Made by a program: the position numbers and the translations under genes. A DNA stretch of 64,000 nucleotides from UBA2031 sp037189985 (GTDB taxonomy: Bacteria > Pseudomonadota > Gammaproteobacteria > Pseudomonadales > Moraxellaceae), in contig JBBCJX010000014.1 in NCBI GenBank assembly GCA_037189985.1, positions 1 to 64,000 of the forward strand, read 5' to 3'. This document shows, in pieces, positions 36,758 to 44,934 of the stretch. The stretch's first letter is position 1. Every line of letters starts with the position of its first letter. Under the pieces are notes generated by a model, which saw only the letters and a list, made by a program, of their open reading frames with translations, ran no database searches and was not told the origin of the DNA.

Positions 36758-38155
36758 ATGACGGACCACTCCGAACTCCCGCTCTCACCGGAGCGCCGCC
36801 ACTTCCTGACCCGGATGGGTGCACTGGGCGCCATCGGCATGACTGGTGTCGGCCTTGCCCTGCCCTCCGGTGCCAAGGCAGAAGATGGTCCACGCTGGCA
36901 AAACTGGTCCGGCGGGCAGACGGCCAAGCCGACCGGCATTCTCTATCCCGACAGCGAAGATGCACTGGTCCGTGCCGTGCAGGGCACCAAAGGCAGCCTG
37001 CGCGCCTTCGGCGGAGGCCACTCCTTCAGCCCGGTAGTCCCCACCAACGGCACGCTGATCTCGCTGGAAGCCATGAATGGCATGACGCGCCACAACACTG
37101 GCGCCCTTACCGCCACCTTCCGCGCCGGTTCACGCATCGCGCAGATGGGGCCTGCACTCAAGGAGGTGGGCCAGGCCTTGCTCAACGAGGCCGACATCAA
37201 CATGCAGTCGCTGGGTGGTGCCATCAGCACCGCCACACACGGCACCGGCCGCCAGTTGCAATGCTTTTCCGCTACCGTCACCGAGTTGCGACTGGTGCTG
37301 GCCGACGGCAGCATCGTCACATGCTCGCCGGAAAAAGACCGCGAACTTTTCGAGGCCGCACGCGTGGCCGTGGGCAGCATCGGCATCCTGAGCGAAATCA
37401 CTCTGCAGAACCGTGCCGCCTACCGTCTGCGCGAACAGGTGAATGTCATGTCCACGCAGGAGGCCATCGCCACCTTGCAGCGGGACCGTGACAAGCACCG
37501 GCACATCGAATTCTTTGCTTTCCCTTTCGGCGAGAAGGCCATCGTCAAGCGCATGGACATCACCACGGATGCTCCCACAGCGCCCGTGGAGTCCTTCATC
37601 GACGAAAACGCCATTCTGGAATTCGCTGCTGACAGCGCACGCAAATATCCTTGGACCAATACCCTGTGGCAGCGGCTGGTCGGCATGTTTGTCTCGGATT
37701 CGGAGCGCGTGGGCGACTCCCATGAAATCTTCGCCTCGCCACGCACGGTGGGCTTCAACGAAATGGAGTATTCCGTACCGGCCGACCGCGGACTGGAATG
37801 TTTCCAGGAAATCCTCGATGTCATGCGCAAGAACAAGGTGAACGTGTTCTTTCCCATCGAGTTCCGTTACATCGCGGCGGACGAGTGCTGGCTCAGCCCC
37901 TTCTACCAGCGTGCCTCGGCGGCGATTTCCGTGCACCAGTACTACAAGCAGGACTACAAGGAATTCTTCCGGCTGGCCGAACCGGTCTTCCGCAAGTACC
38001 AGGGGCGCCCGCACTGGGGCAAGCTGCACATACTGGGCGCTGCCGATTTCCGCCAGCTTTATCCGCGCTTCGGGGACTTCCTGAAGGTGCGCGAGCGCGT
38101 GGACCCGCAGGGCCGGCTGCTCAACGAGCACGCCCGCAAGATTTTCCTGGATTGA
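36758..38155 (+). CDS. Exported FAD-linked oxidase, D-arabinono-1,4-lactone oxidase type
   Basis: A 465-residue VAO/ALO-family flavoprotein. The start MTDHSELPLSPERRHFLTRM carries a twin-Arg-like RRHFL followed by a hydrophobic stretch ending in AKA, so Tat export is likely. The FAD domain has RAFGGGHSFSPVVPTNG near residue 87, and GGAISTATHGTG near 152. A C-terminal ALO domain ends in RVDPQGRLLNEHARKIF. Relatives oxidise aldonolactones or alditols. The HG and C-terminal motifs place it in the family, but the substrate is not determinable. It leads a three-gene unit with two PLP enzymes. Confidence 0.85.
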   Translation: MTDHSELPLSPERRHFLTRMGALGAIGMTGVGLALPSGAKAEDGPRWQNWSGGQTAKPTGILYPDSEDALVRAVQGTKGSLRAFGGGHSFSPVVPTNGTLISLEAMNGMTRHNTGALTATFRAGSRIAQMGPALKEVGQALLNEADINMQSLGGAISTATHGTGRQLQCFSATVTELRLVLADGSIVTCSPEKDRELFEAARVAVGSIGILSEITLQNRAAYRLREQVNVMSTQEAIATLQRDRDKHRHIEFFAFPFGEKAIVKRMDITTDAPTAPVESFIDENAILEFAADSARKYPWTNTLWQRLVGMFVSDSERVGDSHEIFASPRTVGFNEMEYSVPADRGLECFQEILDVMRKNKVNVFFPIEFRYIAADECWLSPFYQRASAAISVHQYYKQDYKEFFRLAEPVFRKYQGRPHWGKLHILGAADFRQLYPRFGDFLKVRERVDPQGRLLNEHARKIFLD

Positions 38156-38165
38156 GGGAGACGCC

Positions 38166-39437
38166 ATGAAACGTCGAACGCTGCTCCTCGGCGGCGCAGC
38201 CCTCGCAGCCACAGGCGGCGCCCTGCTCCTTCGTCCAGAGGACAAAGGCGGCGCCTACCTACCTTATTTCGCCATGCTCAATACCGAACTGCGCGATAAG
38301 GGACAGGGCCGCCCGCTGATGCTGCTGGACCGTGACCGCCTGCTGGCCAACGTACAGAAAATAAAAGCCACACTGCCCAAGGACAAAGCTTTCCGGCTGG
38401 TCGCCAAATCCCTGCCTTCGCTACCCCTGTTGCAATTGCTGATGCAGGAATTTGATACACAGCGCCTGATGGTTTTCCACCAGCCGCATGTCAACCTGCT
38501 GACCGAAGCGCTGCCACAGAGTGACCTGCTGCTGGGCAAACCCATGCCTGTTGCTGCTGCCGCCAATTTCTATCGCACACTGAAACCCGGCCCCTTTGAT
38601 CCTTCCCGGCAACTGCAGTGGCTGGTCGACAGCCAGGAGCGCCTGCAGGAATACCGGCAACTGGCCGAGACACTGGGGACGCGCCTGCGCATCAATATCG
38701 AGATTGACGTCGGCCTGCATCGCGGCGGCCTTGCGTCACCTGCTGAGCTGAAACCTTTTCTGGATATCGTTGCAGCACATCCGGAGCAACTGGAGCTCGC
38801 TGGCTTCATGGGTTACGACGCGCATGTCGGCAAGATTCCTTCCGTGCTGGAAAGCCGCGAGCAGAGTTTTGAAAAAGCCTGCACGCGCTATCGCGACATG
38901 CAGCAGGCACTGCACGAATTCATGCCCGCCACGAGAGAACAGCAACTCGTGTTCAACGGTGCCGGCAGCCCGACCCTGCGTCTGCATGGCAAGGATTCAC
39001 CGCTGAACGAACTGGCGGCTGGCTCCTGTCTGGTCAAGCCCACAGACTTTGATCTGGAACTGCTTGGTGATCTCGAACCTGCCTGTTTCATTGCCGCACC
39101 CGTTCTGAAAGTACTGGAAGGCACCACCATCCCCGGCATCGAAGGATTGCGCGGCCTGCTCACAGGCTGGAACCGCAACTGGCAACAGAGTTATTTCATC
39201 TACGGCGGCCTCTGGCAGGCCCGTTACGAATCGCCACCCGGGCTTTCCGACAACGGCCTTTACGGCAAGAGCAGCAACCAGGCCATCGTGAACGGCTCGC
39301 AACGCGTGCCACTCGCGGTGAACGATCACATCTTCCTGCGCCCCACGCAGAGCGAACGCGTACTGCTGGAATTCGGCGATATCGCCGTGGTCAGCGAGGG
39401 CAAAATCGTCGACTGGTGGTCAGTTCTTCCGGCATGA
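38166..39437 (+). CDS. Exported DSD1-type PLP enzyme (alanine racemase N-domain fold)
   Basis: A 423-residue fold-type III PLP enzyme related to D-serine dehydratase and D-threonine aldolase. The N-terminus MKRRTLLLGGAALAATGGALL looks like a Tat or lipid-less signal. The PLP Lys lies in RLVAKSLPSLPLLQ near residue 80; INIEIDVGLHRGG lies near 178. The C-terminal loop reads NDHIFLRPTQSERVLL, without the adjacent His/Cys zinc ligands known from chicken D-serine dehydratase, so the chemistry may differ. It begins 10 bases after the oxidase gene behind a GGGAG site. Confidence 0.8.
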   Translation: MKRRTLLLGGAALAATGGALLLRPEDKGGAYLPYFAMLNTELRDKGQGRPLMLLDRDRLLANVQKIKATLPKDKAFRLVAKSLPSLPLLQLLMQEFDTQRLMVFHQPHVNLLTEALPQSDLLLGKPMPVAAAANFYRTLKPGPFDPSRQLQWLVDSQERLQEYRQLAETLGTRLRINIEIDVGLHRGGLASPAELKPFLDIVAAHPEQLELAGFMGYDAHVGKIPSVLESREQSFEKACTRYRDMQQALHEFMPATREQQLVFNGAGSPTLRLHGKDSPLNELAAGSCLVKPTDFDLELLGDLEPACFIAAPVLKVLEGTTIPGIEGLRGLLTGWNRNWQQSYFIYGGLWQARYESPPGLSDNGLYGKSSNQAIVNGSQRVPLAVNDHIFLRPTQSERVLLEFGDIAVVSEGKIVDWWSVLPA

Positions 39438-40441
39438 CATCACACTGGCCCCTCTTCCGCGCCTTTCCGGCACTTGCCACGGCATTACAGCCCGTGGCGC
39501 TCACCGCCACGCCCACGCCGGTACAGGCACTGCCGGCTTTCGGCCCACAAGCATGGATCAAGCGCGACGATCTCAGCCATGCTGTCTACGGCGGCAACAA
39601 ACTGCGCAAGCTGGAGTTCGTGCTGGGCGAGATGCGCCAGAAAAAAGTGCGCGAAGTAATCACGCTGGGTGCCACTGGCACCAATGCCGGCATCGCCGCC
39701 AGCATGATATGCGCAGAGGAAAACATCCCCTGCACCATCATCACCTTTCCGCAACCTGACTCTCCCACGGTGCAGGCCAACCAGCGCTGGATGCAGCACT
39801 TCGGTGCCCGCTTCGATCACCGGGCCTCGCTGTGGCAAGCGGTGCTGCGCTATTACCTGCACCCGGCACGGCTGAAAGCAGACAGCTATTTCCTCTTCGC
39901 CGGCTGCTCCAATCCGGTGAGTGTCTTCGGTTACATCAACGCCGCTTTTGAATTGCGCGAGCAGATAGACGCCGGGCTTTGCCCGGAGCCGCGTGAAATC
40001 ATCGTGGCCGTGAGCAGCGTGTCCACGCTGGCTGGGCTGACGCTGGGCATCGCGCTCGCAGGGCTTGATGCTACCGTCACCGGTATCCGTGTCGGCCCGG
40101 AGATGCTAGGTCCCTTCGCCGTCTGCACGCCGGCAGTGGCGGAGAAAATGGAAAAACACGCCCTGCAAGTGATGCGTGGATGCGGCATCACCGGGCTGCC
40201 AAAGCAGGCGCCGGCTGCCACGCTGATCGGTGATTATTTCGGTGCGGGTTATGGCCACGGCACAAACGAAGCCAAGGCGGCCATTGCCGCCTTTGCCGGT
40301 GCTGGCATCCCGCTCGAGGGCACCTACTCCGGCAAATCCGCTGCTGCTTTCCTGGCAACACTGGAAACCGCCACAGCTCCCGTTCTCTTCTGGAACACCT
40401 TCAACAGCCGGCCGTTTCCAACAACCGCCGCCAATGCCTGA
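39434..40441 (+). CDS. PLP-dependent ACC deaminase / D-cysteine desulfhydrase family enzyme
   Basis: A 335-residue fold-type II PLP enzyme. The PLP Lys lies in AVYGGNKLRKLEFVL near residue 50; GATGTNAGIAASMICA follows near 75, and a C-terminal EGTYSGKSAAAFLA substrate loop near 298. Family members cleave D-cysteine, ACC or related D-amino acids. The start at 39434 overlaps the preceding stop as ATGA. Together with the upstream D-amino-acid-type PLP enzyme this suggests a D-amino acid route; exact reactions are inferred. Confidence 0.85.
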   Translation: MTSHWPLFRAFPALATALQPVALTATPTPVQALPAFGPQAWIKRDDLSHAVYGGNKLRKLEFVLGEMRQKKVREVITLGATGTNAGIAASMICAEENIPCTIITFPQPDSPTVQANQRWMQHFGARFDHRASLWQAVLRYYLHPARLKADSYFLFAGCSNPVSVFGYINAAFELREQIDAGLCPEPREIIVAVSSVSTLAGLTLGIALAGLDATVTGIRVGPEMLGPFAVCTPAVAEKMEKHALQVMRGCGITGLPKQAPAATLIGDYFGAGYGHGTNEAKAAIAAFAGAGIPLEGTYSGKSAAAFLATLETATAPVLFWNTFNSRPFPTTAANA

Positions 40442-40453
40442 ACCCACCTGCTC

Positions 40454-41251
40454 TTAATTACCTTCGAACTCGGCATCGCGTTTTTCCTTGAAGGATTGCA
40501 GTCCACGACGCAGGTCACGGCTGAACAGGATGCGCAGCATTTCGCGATGGATGCGACCCAAGGCAGTCGTGGCTCCCTTGGACTGTGCCAGCCTGCTGTT
40601 ACGCAGCACGGCCTGCACACCGAGCGGTGCCTGCCTGGCAATTTTCTCGGCCATCCTGATGGCCGCCGGCAGACTCTCGCCCGCTTCCACCACCTCTTGC
40701 ACCAGGCCGATGCGATGGGCCTCGGCGGCATCGAACTCGTCACCGGTGAGCATGTAGCGATAGGCATTGTGCAGGCCGACTGCCTGCGGCCAGCGCACCG
40801 TACCTCCTCCGAAAGGAAACAGGCCGCGGCTCACTTCATATTGCGTGAAGGTAGCCTCGCGCTCGACGATGTTCACCTGTGCCGACAGCAGCAACTCGAT
40901 GCCCAGCGTATAGCAGCGCCCTTGCACGGCAGTGACGACAGGCTTGGGGCAAGGCGGCGTACTCACGCCCCAGGGGTCGATCATGCCGCGCGGAATCATC
41001 GGTGAAACCAGTTGCCGGGGCAGATGCTTCGCGATGGCGGGCATGTCGAGGCCGCTGGTGAAGTAACGCCCCTCGGCCCAGAGCACACCGCACCGGAGTT
41101 GCTTGTCTTTGGCAAGTTGCGTGTAGGCCGCCGCCAGCTGGCTCACCATTTCCGGATCGAAGGCATTGAGCTTGTCGGGGCGGTTGAGCCCGATCAGCAG
41201 CAGGTGACCCTGACGTTCAGTGGTCACCTTGAGGTTCGTGGGCATAGCCAT
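40454..41251 (-). CDS. Enoyl-CoA hydratase/isomerase family protein
   Basis: A 265-residue crotonase. Oxyanion-hole elements are YFTSGLDMPAI near residue 65 and the loop QGRCYTLGIELLLSA near 110. The usual catalytic Glu pair is not clear: TFTQYEVSRGLFPFGGG near 134 holds one Glu, so isomerase, hydrolase or hydratase activity is open. The ATG at 41251 follows a GGAGGAA ribosome site. It is third in a minus-strand unit with an SRPBCC protein and another crotonase. It is convergent with the PLP enzyme gene. Confidence 0.85.
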   Translation of the reverse strand: MAMPTNLKVTTERQGHLLLIGLNRPDKLNAFDPEMVSQLAAAYTQLAKDKQLRCGVLWAEGRYFTSGLDMPAIAKHLPRQLVSPMIPRGMIDPWGVSTPPCPKPVVTAVQGRCYTLGIELLLSAQVNIVEREATFTQYEVSRGLFPFGGGTVRWPQAVGLHNAYRYMLTGDEFDAAEAHRIGLVQEVVEAGESLPAAIRMAEKIARQAPLGVQAVLRNSRLAQSKGATTALGRIHREMLRILFSRDLRRGLQSFKEKRDAEFEGN

Positions 41252-41280
41252 GGAAATTCCTCCAGAGATGGGAAGGGCTG

Positions 41281-41760
41281 TCAACGGGACGCGCCAAGCT
41301 GGCGCTCGACATGCTTCAGCGCCCCGCCAAAACCCTGGCTCATCTGTCGGGCCAGCAGGCGGGTCAGGGCGGTCCCGACAAGGGGAATCCGGAGACGGAA
41401 TGTCGATGTCCAGACGACCTCCGTGATGCCATCGCCCGCTTCGCGGAGCCGGATGCTGGCACCTTTGTGTTCCAGCGGCAGCAGGGAATCCACAATCAGG
41501 TAGTCCATGCGTTGCGAGGGCTCAAAAGCGGTGATTTTTTCACGGAACCAGACGGGTCCGGATTTCAGGTAACGCAAGGCTCCGGTGCCGTTGCGCGTGG
41601 TCAGCCCCGCCTGCTCAAGGCGCGCAACCGCCATGCCTGGCCACTGTGCGTAGGCTTCATGGTCGGCCAGCATGGCGAAGATGGCAGCCACGGGAGCGGC
41701 AATCCGGCGAGTGACCGTGATCGTTTGCAGAGGGCTCTTGCGTAAGAATTTCATGGGCAT
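41281..41760 (-). CDS. SRPBCC (START-like) domain protein
   Basis: A 159-residue protein of the polyketide cyclase/SRPBCC type. The N-terminal TVTRRIAAPVAAIFAMLADHEAYAQWPG is the usual opening helix-grip pattern, followed by beta strands WFREKITAFEPSQRMDYLIV and a long C-terminal helix. Such folds bind hydrophobic ligands. It lies between two crotonase genes and overlaps the first, so it may handle lipid or CoA-linked intermediates. An ATG at 41754 (ATGA overlap with the upstream stop) is an equally good start. Confidence 0.8.
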   Translation of the reverse strand: MPMKFLRKSPLQTITVTRRIAAPVAAIFAMLADHEAYAQWPGMAVARLEQAGLTTRNGTGALRYLKSGPVWFREKITAFEPSQRMDYLIVDSLLPLEHKGASIRLREAGDGITEVVWTSTFRLRIPLVGTALTRLLARQMSQGFGGALKHVERQLGASR

Positions 41761-42722
41761 GACGTCATGTCGGTGGCGGTACCCGCCATCAGTTCCTGAA
41801 AATCCTCCAGGCCCATCGGCCGGCCGCTGGCGATGATCCCGCGTACACGCGCCACATAGTCCTGCATGGCCTGCCGGGTGTTGGCCTGCGAAGCCATGGA
41901 AAGAAAAGCCCCCTTCTCGAAGGCCATGCCGTCGTCCCAGGACTGCGCCGCAGCCTGATAAACCGCCTGCTTGATGGCCAACACGGCCTGTGGCGAACGG
42001 CGCGCCATGCGTTCGGCCAGCGCGGCAGCCTCCGGCATCAGGTCCTGTGCGGCAACCACCTTGTTGACCATGCCGATCTCAAGCGCCTGTGCCGGTGTCA
42101 GGGGCCGGCCCTCCAGGCAATGCTCCAGTGCCCTGGCCACTCCCAGGCTGCGTGCCAGCATCTGCGTACCTCCGCCCCCAGGAATCAGGCCGATCAGGAT
42201 TTCGGGCTGGCCGATCAGCACACCACTTTCTTCATCGCCCTCGATCATGATGCGCAGGTCACAGGCCAGCGCCAACTCGCAGCCACCGCCCATGGCACGC
42301 CCGTTGATGGCAGCGATGAAAACCTTGTCCATGGCACGCATGCGCGCCGTGACTTCGTGAAACAGGTTCATGTCGGCGACGCCACCCATGGGGGAATGCC
42401 TGAGCAGGCGACGTGCTCCCGGCACATGGTCAAGGGCAGCCTCGGTGCGGGTCAGTGCGCCTGCGAGCCCGGGTGAAAAAGAGAACGGAATGGAGGCAAC
42501 GGCAGACTCGATTTCGTCCACATCGAAATGGGTGAGGAATACCCCGTCAACCGCACCGGTAATGATCACGGCGCCGATGTCACGGCGCGACTCCAGATCA
42601 CGCAGCAGAGCGTCCAGCGCAGACATCATGCCGGAGGTCAGGAAGTTCATGGGGGGATTGTCGAGGCGTATGGTGAGGACGCGCCCCTGCTGGCTGGTTT
42701 TCAGTGCATCGGAAGAAGTCAT
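41751..42722 (-). CDS. Enoyl-CoA hydratase/isomerase family protein
   Basis: A 323-residue crotonase, somewhat longer than typical. The oxyanion segment AINGRAMGGGCELALACDLRI lies near residues 138-158, and GQPEILIGLIPGGGGTQMLAR near 170 with the conserved Glu. An insert with SPMGGVADMNLFHEVTARM precedes it. The start at 42722 follows a GGGGAA site; an ATG at 42743 is possible. It is the promoter-proximal gene of the crotonase/SRPBCC/crotonase unit, behind two palindromes. Confidence 0.87.
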   Translation of the reverse strand: MTSSDALKTSQQGRVLTIRLDNPPMNFLTSGMMSALDALLRDLESRRDIGAVIITGAVDGVFLTHFDVDEIESAVASIPFSFSPGLAGALTRTEAALDHVPGARRLLRHSPMGGVADMNLFHEVTARMRAMDKVFIAAINGRAMGGGCELALACDLRIMIEGDEESGVLIGQPEILIGLIPGGGGTQMLARSLGVARALEHCLEGRPLTPAQALEIGMVNKVVAAQDLMPEAAALAERMARRSPQAVLAIKQAVYQAAAQSWDDGMAFEKGAFLSMASQANTRQAMQDYVARVRGIIASGRPMGLEDFQELMAGTATDMTSCP

Positions 42723-42829
42723 GAAGTATTCCCCGGGATTCATCCCTGTGAGTCAGGACCGGAACAGGTTGCTGCGTTTCCACAGGCACAACCCCCCGGC
42801 ATGGAGTGCCGGGCTGGCCGCCCGTCATC

Positions 42830-42842
42830 TGAACACTGTTCA
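42830..42842. promoter_or_regulatory. 13-bp perfect palindrome upstream of the crotonase unit
   Basis: TGAACA-C-TGTTCA, about 108 bases before the crotonase start and just downstream of its predicted -10. Palindromes with GAAC/GTTC half-sites are bound by TetR-type lipid regulators such as DesT, as far as I recall. It would lie within the transcribed leader. Confidence 0.45.
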
Positions 42843-42854
42843 CATTACTCAAGG

Positions 42855-42883
42855 ATAATAAGTTCCAAAAAGGAACTAGTAAA
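42855..42883 (-). promoter_or_regulatory. Promoter whose 17-bp spacer is a perfect inverted repeat
   Basis: Read on the minus strand: TTTACT (-35), AGTTCCTTTTTGGAACT (exactly 17 bases, arms AGTTCC/GGAACT), TATTAT (-10). A protein bound to the dyad would block RNA polymerase directly. It lies in the 316-base gap (42723-43038) between the crotonase unit and the hydroxylase gene; apart from the second palindrome at 42830 nothing else is recognised there. Confidence 0.55.
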
Positions 42884-43038
42884 GACCCGGACGGCCGGCA
42901 TGAATGCCCACGCAACTGACCCGTGGTCGTGGGAAGTGGCAAAACAGGATCTGATCGGGCCTAGCAAACAGCAGGTGAAGCTGATGCCAGGCCCTGACGG
43001 GCATGGCCTCTCCGGGACCGAGTCCGGGCAATGCAGGC

Positions 43039-43674
43039 TCAGGCGACACCGGCTACCGCCACCTCCACTCCCTGTGCCTTGCGCTCCGCGTCCAGCCGCG
43101 AATTGGTATCGATACGCGCATAGGCTTTCGGCAATAACCTGCGTGCCAGCCGATTGACGCGCTTTTCCACGAAGGCAGGCAGCTTCATGCCCAAGGGATT
43201 GGTCTCGGCAATGGCGGGATCGCCAATCACGCGCGTGCCCATGACGTAGTCGAACCAGGGGCGGGTGACACACCAGTTGGCATCCTGGGAGGCGTTCATG
43301 TGGTGGTCGTAATGCCAGGGAATGCGTGCCCGCGCGTACTCGGGATCGAGATGGCATTTCGCATGGACGGACCAGTAATTCCAGGCGCCGTAATACACCC
43401 CGGCGACGAAGAAAGGCGCGACCGGCAGCAATACCGTGGAAGCGCCCGCCAGCCCGATCAGTGCCATTTTTTCGTTGAACATCTCCTGGTCCTGCCACAT
43501 GGAGTTGCGGTAGCCCTCATCGTGGAAACCGTTCAGCCGGGCGCGCTTGTGGTGGCGGATATGCGTGAAGAAAGGACTGTTGCGGTGCTTGGCGGGATAT
43601 TCATGCAGCCAGACCTTGTGCGCGTACCACTCGAAGGCATTGACGGCCAGCAGGCCGACGGGAAAGCCGATCAT
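43039..43674 (-). CDS. Fatty acid hydroxylase / sterol desaturase family protein
   Basis: A 211-residue membrane di-iron enzyme. The eight-His pattern is visible: HKVWLH near residue 18, HIRHH near 38, HAKCH near 103, and HYDHH near 122. Two to three hydrophobic helices surround these. Family members hydroxylate or desaturate fatty acids, sterols or carotenoids at the membrane. The ATG at 43674 gives the conserved start; the frame is open to 43785. Neighbouring crotonases and ACBP fit a lipid role. The substrate is unknown. Confidence 0.85.
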   Translation of the reverse strand: MIGFPVGLLAVNAFEWYAHKVWLHEYPAKHRNSPFFTHIRHHKRARLNGFHDEGYRNSMWQDQEMFNEKMALIGLAGASTVLLPVAPFFVAGVYYGAWNYWSVHAKCHLDPEYARARIPWHYDHHMNASQDANWCVTRPWFDYVMGTRVIGDPAIAETNPLGMKLPAFVEKRVNRLARRLLPKAYARIDTNSRLDAERKAQGVEVAVAGVA

Positions 43675-43741
43675 GTCTTGTCCCCTCCAGGGATATACGG
43701 GAAAGCCGCGGCAGTATGCTGCGCTGACGCGGAATGCCTTT

Positions 43742-43780
43742 GACTGCAGCGGCAAGGACGAGCCGCCGCTGCAATCAAGC
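43742..43780. repeat. Hairpin repeat related to one at 44901-44939
   Basis: TGCAGCGGC and GCCGCTGCA pair over a spacer. Most of this 39-base stretch recurs at 44901-44939, overlapping the 3' end of the AraC gene, sharing the run CCGCCGCTGCAATCAAG. Both sit between minus-strand genes. Confidence 0.4.
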
Positions 43781-43810
43781 GTCACGCTGGCAATTCAGCC
43801 AGCGGATGCG

Positions 43811-44821
43811 TCAGCGGCAGTCGATGTATTCGATATAGCCCGTTCCCTGGATGGGCTTGCCCTTGAAGCGGCCCTCGTAGCGATAGCTGCCGGCGTAACC
43901 TGCAGCCATGCCGTACTTGAAATCGCCATTGCAATCGCCTGCGATGGTAATGAGCTCATTCCCGTTGTCATCGTCCACCCGCCACGAGAACCGGCGCGGT
44001 AGCCGCATCTTCACGCCTTCCGGCGACACCACCGGCCTGTCTTCGTATTCCTGCACGGTGAAATCGAAACCACGCGAATAAATGCCGCCATGGTCATCCA
44101 GCGAGCGGACATAAATACGGCGCTGCACCGGCAGGCCGAGAGGCCCCAGCACCTGCACGAACAGCACCTGGGTTTTCTCGTCCACGTTGATGATCTGGTA
44201 GGAGAAGAAATACAAAGGGAGGCTGATATTGGCAGCGGCGTTGGCATATTCATAAGTGCACAACCCCTGCACGGGCGTTATGGATCCCGCCCGCTCAATA
44301 TGGCCACGGTACTCGCAAAGGATGGACCAGTGATCGTAAAGGCCACCGACCATGTTGACGAAATGCGCAATCTTGTCAGTGGCATGAACCTGCAGCTCGA
44401 GATTGAAGTCATGTCCCTGCCGGCGGAGCGTAAAATCGGGATAGTTCCCCTCCAGCACCAGGTCGTTCCCGAATTGGAGCAGGCTGCTGTCAGTCGCGAA
44501 CCGGCAGTCCTTCTTGACGCTGTAACCCTTGAAATGCTCGGGTGTTGCCGTGGCCGTGCCAACTAGCAGATTGGCGGTATCACTCGCCGTGGTGCGGATC
44601 AGATGGGCGTTCCTGAACATCCGGACACGGGGCTGGCCTATCACGGCAATGATGTTCAGGAAGTTATGAGGGGCCGGGAGGTTGGGGAACATCAGCCCGA
44701 AATGCACGACACGGCTGGCGTGTTGCGGCGTCAGGGAAAGAGGGAAATGGACCGGATCACCATTGATGGCATGGGAACGGTCCAGCAAGTCTATCCAGAA
44801 CGGAGGCAGTTTCTGCGGCAT
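43811..44821 (-). CDS. Conserved hypothetical protein, DUF6670-like, possible AttH/CrtC-type lipocalin fold
   Basis: A 336-residue soluble protein without a clear signal peptide. It is beta-rich with many aromatic residues; typical stretches are LYDHWSILCEYRGHIERAG near residue 160, CTYEYANA near 186, and a C-terminal GYAGSYRYEGRFKGKPIQGTG. The pattern recalls DUF6670 and the two-lipocalin-domain AttH/CrtC hydrolase-like fold, but I cannot assign a reaction. The ATG at 44821 follows GGGAG; a GTG lies directly before it. It lies among lipid-associated genes. Confidence 0.65.
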   Translation of the reverse strand: MPQKLPPFWIDLLDRSHAINGDPVHFPLSLTPQHASRVVHFGLMFPNLPAPHNFLNIIAVIGQPRVRMFRNAHLIRTTASDTANLLVGTATATPEHFKGYSVKKDCRFATDSSLLQFGNDLVLEGNYPDFTLRRQGHDFNLELQVHATDKIAHFVNMVGGLYDHWSILCEYRGHIERAGSITPVQGLCTYEYANAAANISLPLYFFSYQIINVDEKTQVLFVQVLGPLGLPVQRRIYVRSLDDHGGIYSRGFDFTVQEYEDRPVVSPEGVKMRLPRRFSWRVDDDNGNELITIAGDCNGDFKYGMAAGYAGSYRYEGRFKGKPIQGTGYIEYIDCR

Positions 44822-44934
44822 CACAAGACTCCCGGGAGATTGGTCGTTCCGTCAGGAGTGACGGCGGCGGGGAGTATGGAGTGGCGGGAGGAAGGTGCCT
44901 TGACCGCAGAGGCAAGAGCCGTCCGCCGCTGCAA

